DNA of 33,909 nt from Candidatus Gallimonas gallistercoris (GTDB lineage: Bacteria; Bacillota; Clostridia; Christensenellales; Borkfalkiaceae). The notes below the pieces were generated by a model. It was not told where the DNA came from. It did not search any database and saw nothing but the letters and a program-made list of their open reading frames with translations. Made by a program: the position numbers and the translations under genes. Every line of letters starts with the position of its first letter. The stretch's first letter is position 1. Below are positions 23,776 to 30,178 of the stretch, piece by piece. The stretch is taken from NCBI GenBank assembly GCA_019117085.1, contig DXAJ01000050.1:1-33909 (forward strand), in the 5' to 3' direction.

Positions 23776-24615
23776 ATGAAAAAACTCATCGATTTTGACG
23801 AACTCTTCGACCGAAAACTTGCTCAATACATGGAAGAGCACGCGGGGGAATACTCCGAAAAACAGTGGGAAGATCTCATCCCGCGCCTTTACCGCAACTT
23901 CGGCGATACGCTCATCAAGAGCGTTGGAACGACGCCCAAGGGCTATTATGCGGAAATGACGGACGAAGAGCTCGTGGAAGCCTTGAAGGCGCATCACAAA
24001 GAGGGCGTCTCCGTCTCCGACTTTTTGTGCCGCGAGCTGGAATCCCGCGGCTGTCCCGACGCGCTGCTCGCTCTCATGCAGGAGGCGGAAGGGGAACTTC
24101 TGACCCTCACCATCAACCTTGCAGGCAGCAGCAAAAAGGCGCTTCCCGTCTATCTCGACATCCTGTTGAAGACGGAGGACGAAGAACTCAAAGACACCGT
24201 CACGGAATACTTGAAGGGCAATGCGGACGCCGTCAAAGAGCGCGTGCTTGCCCTTTACCGCGAGGGCGTTGAGAGGGAATACATGCTCGAGATCCTCTCG
24301 CGCTGCAAACAGAAAGACGATGAAGTGTTCGAGATCCTTTTGAACGAGTTCCGCACCGCGCCCGACGACATCCCCATGCACGCAAGCTATCTTGCAAGCT
24401 ACGGCGACGAGCGCGCCCTTCCCGTGCTCCTCGATTACATCGACCGCGACGAGACCAATTATCTCGAATATCAGGAACTCAAATATGCCATCGAAGCGCT
24501 CGGCGGCGAGTATAACAAGGTGCGCGATTTTTCTGCCGACCCTTACTTTCAGGAGATCGCCGCGCAGTCGCAGATCATGCCCGACTTCACTTCGGACAAA
24601 AAGACGGATGCATGA
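23776..24615 (+). CDS. Helical repeat (HEAT-like) protein of unknown function
   Basis: The 279-residue protein lies nine bases after the TPR gene and is the last of the operon. It is acidic and helical. An N-terminal segment, FDRKLAQYMEEHAGEYSEKQWEDLIP, precedes a region with repeated helix pairs such as ALPVYLDILLKTEDEELKDTVTEYLKG and HASYLASYGDERALPVLLDYIDR, which recall HEAT repeats. There is no Cys/His metal cluster, signal peptide or membrane segment. Ribosome site AAGGGGA is close to the ATG. I cannot assign a function; conservation beside the TPR protein and Hsp33 would be the best clue. Confidence 0.7.
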   Translation: MKKLIDFDELFDRKLAQYMEEHAGEYSEKQWEDLIPRLYRNFGDTLIKSVGTTPKGYYAEMTDEELVEALKAHHKEGVSVSDFLCRELESRGCPDALLALMQEAEGELLTLTINLAGSSKKALPVYLDILLKTEDEELKDTVTEYLKGNADAVKERVLALYREGVEREYMLEILSRCKQKDDEVFEILLNEFRTAPDDIPMHASYLASYGDERALPVLLDYIDRDETNYLEYQELKYAIEALGGEYNKVRDFSADPYFQEIAAQSQIMPDFTSDKKTDA

Positions 24616-24621
24616 AAGAAT

Positions 24622-24657
24622 ACGGACGGGCGGTACGAGCCCGTCCGTTTGCTTTCA
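24622..24657 (+). terminator. Terminator of the hslO operon
   Basis: ACGGACGGGC (24622-24631) pairs perfectly with GCCCGTCCGT (24639-24648) around a seven-base loop, followed by TTGCTTTC. Confidence 0.85.
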
Positions 24658-24678
24658 TAAGAATTTAAGGAGGAACAC

Positions 24679-25431
24679 ATGGACAGAATTCAAAATTGTC
24701 AAGAAAAGTTTGAAGCACTCTTCGGCGGCAAGCCGACGCAAAACGAGGGAAACGATCCCGAATTCATGCGCATCTTGCAGCGATTCATCTTCGGCGAGGT
24801 GAGCTACACGGGTTCGCTCGACGATAAAATGCGCGAACTTATCACCGTCACTGTTCTGACCGTCAACCAAACGCTGCCGCAATTAAAAGCACACGTCGGC
24901 GCGTGCCTTCATATCGGCATTTCGCCCGTCGCCATCCGCGAAGCGGTGTACGAGTGCGCGCCCTTTATCGGCTTCCCGAAAACGCTCAACGCCATCGCCG
25001 CGATGGACGAAGTGTTTGCGGCAAACGGCATTGCCCTTCCCCTCGAAAGCGGCGAGACGGTGACGGAAGAGGACCGCTTTGCAAAGGGGCTCGCCCTGCA
25101 AAAACCCGTGTACGGCGATGAAATAAAAGACCGCTATACATGGCTGCCCGAAGAATTTGCCGAGGCGGTGCCGCGCTTTTTGACCGAGCTGTGCTTTTCC
25201 GACTTCATGACGCGAAAGGGCTTGGATCAAAAAACGCGCGAACTGCTGACCGTCGTCCTTCTAGCGGCGCTCGGCGGCGCGGAAGTGCAGGTGCGCGCCC
25301 ACGTTGAGGGCGCGCTGAAAACGGGCAGCACGAAGGAAGAAGTCGTCTGCGCGCTCGTCCACGCCATGCCGTATATGGGCGTTCCGCGCCTCTTTAACGC
25401 GCTGAACTGTGCGAAAGAGCTGTTATCGTAA
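24679..25431 (+). CDS. Carboxymuconolactone decarboxylase-like protein, two domains
   Basis: The 250-residue protein carries two copies of the carboxymuconolactone decarboxylase/AhpD-like helical domain. The first is at about residues 45-115 (DDKMRELITVTVLTV and QLKAHVGACLHIGIS) and the second at about 170-245 (DQKTRELLTVVLLAALGG and QVRAHVEGALKTGST). The CxxC redox pair of AhpD is absent, so peroxidase-partner function is unlikely. Related fused proteins are common in gut anaerobes with unknown substrates. It stands alone between two terminators, with AAGGAGG upstream of the ATG; no clear promoter was found in the short leader. Confidence 0.85.
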   Translation: MDRIQNCQEKFEALFGGKPTQNEGNDPEFMRILQRFIFGEVSYTGSLDDKMRELITVTVLTVNQTLPQLKAHVGACLHIGISPVAIREAVYECAPFIGFPKTLNAIAAMDEVFAANGIALPLESGETVTEEDRFAKGLALQKPVYGDEIKDRYTWLPEEFAEAVPRFLTELCFSDFMTRKGLDQKTRELLTVVLLAALGGAEVQVRAHVEGALKTGSTKEEVVCALVHAMPYMGVPRLFNALNCAKELLS

Positions 25432-25444
25432 AAGTTCCCACAGA

Positions 25445-25482
25445 GCGCCGCTCCGTTTGCTTCGGAGCAGCGCACTTTATTT
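25445..25482 (+). terminator. Probable terminator after the decarboxylase-like gene
   Basis: GCGCcGCTCCG (25445-25455) pairs with CGGAGCaGCGC (25463-25473) with one mismatch. The following ACTTTATTT is only moderately T-rich. Confidence 0.7.
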
Positions 25483-25493
25483 GCTGCTTTCGT

Positions 25494-25522
25494 TCATATT
25501 CTCAACTCCTCTGCCATAGGAT
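25494..25522 (+). promoter_or_regulatory. Sigma-E-type sporulation promoter of spoIVA
   Basis: TCATATT (25494-25500) and CATAGGAT (25515-25522) are separated by 14 bp, which is the layout of mother-cell sigma-E promoters. In Bacillus subtilis spoIVA is under sigma-E control, which supports the call. Confidence 0.75.
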
Positions 25523-25547
25523 AAACAAGAAAACAGCGGAGGGTCGT

Positions 25548-27014
25548 ATGGAAGATTTCGGCGTTTATGAGGATATTGCCGCGCGCACGGGCGGAGAGAT
25601 CTACATCGGAGTCGTCGGTCCCGTGCGGACGGGCAAATCGACGTTCATCAAGCGGTTCATGGAAGAACTCGTCCTGCCCGAGGCGGACGGAGCCAAAAAG
25701 CAGCGCATGCGCGACGAACTGCCGCAGTCGGCTTCCGGGAAGACGGTGATGACGACGGAGCCGAAATTCGTGCCCGAGGAAGCCTTTCCCGTTACCTTCG
25801 GAAAAGCCGTTGCAAACGTGCGGCTCGTGGACTGCGTCGGATTCCCCGTGCGCGGCGCAGCCGGCTTTGAAGAGGACGGGGAACCGCGCCTCGTCAAGAC
25901 GCCGTGGAGCGACGCCCCCGTCCCCTTTGAAGAGGCGGCGGAAGAGGGGACGCGCAAGGTGATGCGCGACCATTCGACGATCGGCATCGTCATGACAACG
26001 GACGGCTCCGTCACGGGGATCGGACGGGAAGAGTATGAGGACGCCGAGGCGCGCTGCGTCGCCGAAATGAAAGAGGCACAAAAGCCGTTTGTCATCCTTC
26101 TCAACTGTAAACAGCCGCAAAGCGCCGAAGAACTGCGCGCTTCCTTAGAAGAACGATATTCTTCGCCCGTCATCGCCGTCAATTGCGAGGAGATGGGAAG
26201 GGAAGAGCTCAGCCTCGTCTTAGAGCGCGTATTGTATGAATTCCCCGTGCTCACCGTGGATATCGAACTTCCCGACTGGATGCGCATTTTCGATGCCGAT
26301 TCGCCCGTCGTAGCAGATGCGCTCGCTTCCATCCGCGCCATTGCGCCCAAGATCGAGAAGATGAGCGACTGCGCACTTTTAGACACGCTCTTTCACGAGA
26401 GCGAACGGCTCTCGCCGCCCATATCCGTCCAATTAGAGCCCGCAGCAGGGCGCGCGACGGTACGCGCAGAAGCGAAAGAGGGCGCCTTCTACCGCGTGCT
26501 CGGCGAAATGTGCGGCGCGGACATCGGAGACGATTTTGCGCTCATGAGCTATGTTGCTTCCCTCGGAGAGGCGAAGAAACTTTACGACCGTGTCGGCAAG
26601 GCGTTTGAAGAGGCGAAAGAGTGCGGTTACGGCATCGTGCCGCCCGAAGACGATGAAATGGATCTCTCGGAGCCCAAGGTTGTCAAAAAGGGAGGGCGCG
26701 TGGGCGTCAACCTGCACGCGCATGCCCCAAGCTATCACATCATCCGCGTCGATCTTACGGGAGAGGTGCGTCCCGCGATCGGAAACGAAGAGCAGAGCGA
26801 GAGTTTTGCAAAGACGCTGGCGGAAAACATGGCATCAGAACCAGAAACCGCCTGGAATACCAATATGTTCGGCAAAACGCTCAAAGAGCTCCTCGGCGAC
26901 GAACTCTATGTCAAAAACCGCTCCATGGCGGAAAACGTGCAGCGAAAAATGCGGCGCACGGTGACGCGCATCGTCAACGAGGGGAAAGGCGGGGTCATCT
27001 GTATCCTCATCTGA
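25548..27014 (+). CDS. spoIVA: Stage IV sporulation protein A (spore coat basement ATPase)
   Basis: The 488-residue protein is SpoIVA, the ATP-hydrolysing protein that polymerises on the forespore surface and forms the base of the spore coat. The P-loop GPVRTGKST is at residues 24-32, and VRLVDCVGFPV and STIGIVMTTDGSVTGIGREEY are typical for the GTPase-like N-terminal domain. The middle and C-terminal regions, ending in GGVICILI, match the family, whose Bacillus member has about 492 residues. The start ATG has GGAGGG upstream, and the gene is monocistronic. Its presence shows that the organism belongs to an endospore-forming lineage. Confidence 0.96.
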   Translation: MEDFGVYEDIAARTGGEIYIGVVGPVRTGKSTFIKRFMEELVLPEADGAKKQRMRDELPQSASGKTVMTTEPKFVPEEAFPVTFGKAVANVRLVDCVGFPVRGAAGFEEDGEPRLVKTPWSDAPVPFEEAAEEGTRKVMRDHSTIGIVMTTDGSVTGIGREEYEDAEARCVAEMKEAQKPFVILLNCKQPQSAEELRASLEERYSSPVIAVNCEEMGREELSLVLERVLYEFPVLTVDIELPDWMRIFDADSPVVADALASIRAIAPKIEKMSDCALLDTLFHESERLSPPISVQLEPAAGRATVRAEAKEGAFYRVLGEMCGADIGDDFALMSYVASLGEAKKLYDRVGKAFEEAKECGYGIVPPEDDEMDLSEPKVVKKGGRVGVNLHAHAPSYHIIRVDLTGEVRPAIGNEEQSESFAKTLAENMASEPETAWNTNMFGKTLKELLGDELYVKNRSMAENVQRKMRRTVTRIVNEGKGGVICILI

Positions 27015-27020
27015 ACAAGC

Positions 27021-27046
27021 GGAGAGCCAAAGCGCTCTCCCTTTTT
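27021..27046 (+). terminator. Terminator after spoIVA
   Basis: GGAGAGC (27021-27027) pairs with GCTCTCC (27034-27040), followed by CTTTTT. Confidence 0.85.
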
Positions 27047-27067
27047 CATGCAGAGAAACAACGCCGC

Positions 27068-27096
27068 TTGACAAAGAGAGGTGTTTGCTTTACAAT
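27068..27096 (+). promoter_or_regulatory. Sigma-A promoter of the YhiN-like flavoprotein gene
   Basis: TTGACA (27068-27073) and TACAAT (27091-27096) are 17 bp apart; the start codon is 27 bp downstream. Confidence 0.88.
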
Positions 27097-27123
27097 AGAG
27101 AAAAAACATTCGGGAGATAAAGC

Positions 27124-28368
27124 ATGGGAAGAGTCGTTGTCATCGGCGGAGGAGCCGCGGGGCTTATGGCAGCCTATGCGGCAGGCAGCCAAGGCGCGCA
27201 GGTGACGCTCTTGGAACGCAACGAAAAACTCGGAAAGAAGATCTATATCACGGGAAAGGGCAGGTGCAACCTCACCAATGACTGCCCGCCCGACGAATTT
27301 TTGGAAAACGTGGTGCGCGGCGAGAAATTCCTGACGGGCGCCCTTTGGTCGTTCTCGCCCGAAGATATGATGTCGCTGTGCGAGCGCTTCTCTCTTCCCG
27401 TCAAAGTGGAGCGCGGAAACCGCGTCTTCCCCGTATCCGACCACGCGAGCGACGTTACAAAAATGTTGGAAAGAGCCTGCCTTTCGGTGGGAGTCACCAT
27501 CAAGTTGCAGGAATATGTGAAGGAAATCGGCGTTTTGCATAGTACTATGCGTGACATAATAACGCAAAACGGCGTATATCCGTGCGAAGCCGTCGTGGTC
27601 GCGACGGGCGGGCTTTCCTATCCCTCGACGGGCTCCACGGGCGACGGGCTGCGTTTCGCAAAGAGTCTTGAGCACAAGATCGCCCCGTGCGTGCCGTCCC
27701 TCGTCGGGCTCAACTGCAAAGGAGATTTTTCGGCGCTTCAGGGCGTCTCTTTGAAAAATGTGTGCCTGTTTGCAATGCGCGGGGGAAAGGTCATCTTCTC
27801 CGAACAGGGAGAGATGCTGTTCACGCACTACGGCATCAGCGGGCCGCTCGTCCTTTCTCTTTCCGCACGCATCAACCGCCTTCCCTTTGCAGAACTTTCT
27901 TGCTTTATCGACTTCAAACCCGCTCTCGACCGGGAAACGCTCGATCGTCGCCTCGTGCGCGATCTTTCGGAGCGTAAGAACGAACAGATGAAAAACGTGG
28001 TGCGGGGGCTCCTGCCTTCCGCGCTCTGTCTGCCCGTTCTCAAAGAGGCAGGGATCGATCCTTTCAAACAAGCCAACGCAGTGACGCGCGAAGAGCGCGG
28101 ACGCCTTCTCGATTCGCTCAAAAAATTCCCCGTCGTCCTCACTTCGTTAAGAGGCTTTGAAGAGGCCGTCGTCACTTCGGGCGGGGTGGAACTCAAAGAC
28201 GTTTCTTCCAAGACGATGGAAAGCAAGATCGCCCCGGGCGTCTTCTTTGCGGGGGAAGTCCTCGACGTCGACGCTTATACGGGCGGATTCAACTTGCAGA
28301 TCGCCTTCTCGACAGGGATGACCGCGGGCATTGCCGCCGCCCGCCACGCGGGAAAAATGGGCGAATGA
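27124..28368 (+). CDS. HI0933/YhiN-family NAD(P)/FAD-dependent oxidoreductase
   Basis: The 414-residue flavoprotein belongs to the HI0933-like family (including YhiN and BaiN), of largely unknown substrate. The dinucleotide motif GGGAAGLMAAYAAG begins at residue 8, and the family signature GKKIYITGKGRCNLTND follows. VVVATGGLSYPSTGSTGDG and the C-terminal FAVLDVDAYTGGFNLQIAFSTG-like region (GEVLDVDAYTGGFNLQ) complete it. No membrane segment is present. Ribosome site GGGAGA is at good distance. A separate promoter starts two bases after its stop codon, so it is probably expressed alone or with partial read-through into aroH-cmk. Confidence 0.9.
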   Translation: MGRVVVIGGGAAGLMAAYAAGSQGAQVTLLERNEKLGKKIYITGKGRCNLTNDCPPDEFLENVVRGEKFLTGALWSFSPEDMMSLCERFSLPVKVERGNRVFPVSDHASDVTKMLERACLSVGVTIKLQEYVKEIGVLHSTMRDIITQNGVYPCEAVVVATGGLSYPSTGSTGDGLRFAKSLEHKIAPCVPSLVGLNCKGDFSALQGVSLKNVCLFAMRGGKVIFSEQGEMLFTHYGISGPLVLSLSARINRLPFAELSCFIDFKPALDRETLDRRLVRDLSERKNEQMKNVVRGLLPSALCLPVLKEAGIDPFKQANAVTREERGRLLDSLKKFPVVLTSLRGFEEAVVTSGGVELKDVSSKTMESKIAPGVFFAGEVLDVDAYTGGFNLQIAFSTGMTAGIAAARHAGKMGE

Positions 28369-28369
28369 T

Positions 28370-28398
28370 TTGACTTTTTTACGCTCTTTGGCTATAAT
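28370..28398 (+). promoter_or_regulatory. Sigma-A promoter of the aroH-cmk operon
   Basis: TTGACT (28370-28375) and a perfect TATAAT (28393-28398) are 17 bp apart. Confidence 0.9.
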
Positions 28399-28433
28399 AG
28401 AAGCATACGAAAGAAATTACGAGGTGCATTTTT

Positions 28434-29441
28434 ATGACGGTGATCCGCGGAGCAACGACCATCACGGCCGACGAGCCGGAAGAGATCAGAAAGGCGGTCA
28501 AGGAACTTCTCGATCAGACGGTGAGCCGCAACGGCCTGCATCGGGACGAGATCCTGAGCATCGTCTTTTCGAGTACGTCCGATATCCATTCCTATTATCC
28601 CGCAAAGGCGGCGAGGGAGGCAGGCTATTCTTCGAGCCCGCTCTTTTCTTCGCAGGAGCCCGACATCGAAGGGGGGCTTCCTCTGTGCATCCGTGTGATG
28701 CTCTTCGTCGAAAAGAACATTGAGCCGCATCATGTGTATCTCCGCGGCGCGCGCGTGCTGCGAAAAGACATCGCGACCAAGATCAACATCGCCATCGACG
28801 GGCCTGCGGGCAGCGGCAAATCGACGATGGCGAAGGCGCTCGCAAAGAGCATGAACATCCTCTATCTCGATACAGGCGCCATGTACCGCGCCTGCGCGCT
28901 CAAAGCGCTCAAAGAGAAACGAGATCTTTCGGACGAGACCGACGTCATCGACTGTATGCGCGGGCTCTCGCTCGAGATCGAATATGAAGACGGGGCGCAG
29001 AAGACCATCCTCGACGGCGAGGACGTCTCCGAGCTCATCCGCAAACCCGAAGTTTCCATGGCGGCTTCCACGGTGTCGCAGTACCCCGCGGTGCGCCTGA
29101 AAATGGTGGAAAAGCAGCGGGAGATCGCAGACAAAATGTCCTGCGTGCTCGACGGTAGGGACATCGGCACCTATGTGCTGCCCGAAGCAGACTTCAAGTT
29201 CTTCCTCACCGCCGACCCCAAAGTGCGGGCGCAGCGCCGCTATGACGAGCTCACCGCCAAGGGCTATCCGGTCGATAAACGGGCGCTCGAAGAGGAGATC
29301 GTAAAACGCGACGAACAGGATTCCTCCCGCGCCTTTGCGCCACTGAAACAGGCGGAGGATGCCGTGCTCATCGACACCTCGAATTTGACGCCCGACGAAG
29401 TGCTCGGCGAAATGAAACGCACGATCCAGGAGAAGATCTGA
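28434..29441 (+). CDS. Fusion of AroH-type chorismate mutase and cytidylate kinase
   Basis: The 335-residue product joins two enzymes. Residues 1 to about 114 are an AroH-class chorismate mutase (chorismate to prephenate, for Phe and Tyr). IRGATTI with Arg5, PAKAAREAG, QEPDIEGGLPLCIRVM with Glu75 and Arg87, and HVYLRGARVLR with Tyr102 keep the residues known for catalysis in the Bacillus enzyme. Residues 117-335 are a complete cytidylate kinase: GPAGSGKST at 123-131, YLDTGAMYR, DGRDIGT and the LID-region Arg residues. The linker is only a few residues and holds no internal start codon or ribosome site, so one polypeptide is made. The gene overlaps plsC by one base (TGATG) and leads the operon with plsC and ispH-rpsA. 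Confidence 0.93.
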   Translation: MTVIRGATTITADEPEEIRKAVKELLDQTVSRNGLHRDEILSIVFSSTSDIHSYYPAKAAREAGYSSSPLFSSQEPDIEGGLPLCIRVMLFVEKNIEPHHVYLRGARVLRKDIATKINIAIDGPAGSGKSTMAKALAKSMNILYLDTGAMYRACALKALKEKRDLSDETDVIDCMRGLSLEIEYEDGAQKTILDGEDVSELIRKPEVSMAASTVSQYPAVRLKMVEKQREIADKMSCVLDGRDIGTYVLPEADFKFFLTADPKVRAQRRYDELTAKGYPVDKRALEEEIVKRDEQDSSRAFAPLKQAEDAVLIDTSNLTPDEVLGEMKRTIQEKI

Positions 29442-30178
29442 TGAAAGAAGCATCCGAGGCCACGGAGAAGGCAAACAAAACCGGCAAAAAGACCGAAAAA
29501 AAACAGGAGCGCGTCAAACTCTTCCCTGCAAACAAGAAAGGGTATCATAAGATGCCCCTCATGGACTTTTTACGCGCGATCTTCTATCCCATCCATGCGC
29601 TTTTATATCCCTTCAAACTGCACGGGTATAAAAAAGTAGGACCGGGACCATATATCTATGTCGGCAATCACTACTGCCTGTGGGACGTCTTCTTCCCCGC
29701 GCATACGACGAAAGACGGCATCCATTATCTCGCCAAGGACTCCATCCTGCACGCGCCCGTCATCGGCGGTTGGGCAAAGGGAGTGGGGGTCATCGGCGCC
29801 ATGCGCGACGGCACGGACGTTCACACCGTCATGGACGCCATGCGCGTGCTCAAAAACGGAGAGAAGATCTCCATGTTCCCCGAAGGGACGCGCAACAAGA
29901 CGGGCAGCGACGAATTCCTTCCCTTCCACGGCGGTTCGGCGCTGCTCGCCATCAAAACAAAGACGCCCGTCATCCCGTTCGTTATCTGCACGCCGCCCAA
30001 GTTCCTCCGAAGGACGCACGTCGTCTTCGGCGAGCCCATGGAGCTTTCCGAATATTACGACAAAAAGCTCACGCCTGCCGATTACGAAGCGGCGGAAGAA
30101 AAGCTCAAAGCAAGGCTCTATGAGCTCCGCGCGAACTTCCGCGCCGAACAGGCGGCAAAGAAAAAGAGGAAGAAGTGA
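29441..30178 (+). CDS. plsC: 1-acyl-sn-glycerol-3-phosphate acyltransferase
   Basis: The 245-residue protein is a PlsC-type acyltransferase that adds the second acyl chain in phosphatidic acid synthesis at the membrane. The acyltransferase block I is NHYCLWD (an H-x4-D motif), block III is FPEGTRN, and a downstream Pro block is VIPFVICTPP. The first 37 residues are Lys/Glu-rich and variable; ATG at 29441 overlaps the cmk stop codon, and a later Met at residue 38 would give a shorter protein, which cannot be excluded. The C-terminus is also Lys-rich. cmk-plsC-ispH/rpsA is a frequent clostridial gene order. Confidence 0.92.
   Translation: MKEASEATEKANKTGKKTEKKQERVKLFPANKKGYHKMPLMDFLRAIFYPIHALLYPFKLHGYKKVGPGPYIYVGNHYCLWDVFFPAHTTKDGIHYLAKDSILHAPVIGGWAKGVGVIGAMRDGTDVHTVMDAMRVLKNGEKISMFPEGTRNKTGSDEFLPFHGGSALLAIKTKTPVIPFVICTPPKFLRRTHVVFGEPMELSEYYDKKLTPADYEAAEEKLKARLYELRANFRAEQAAKKKRKK

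Noticed and set aside
23074-24381. A 435-codon minus-strand frame across the TPR and HEAT-like genes.
   Set aside because: It crosses the junction of two well-supported genes and has no recognisable domain.
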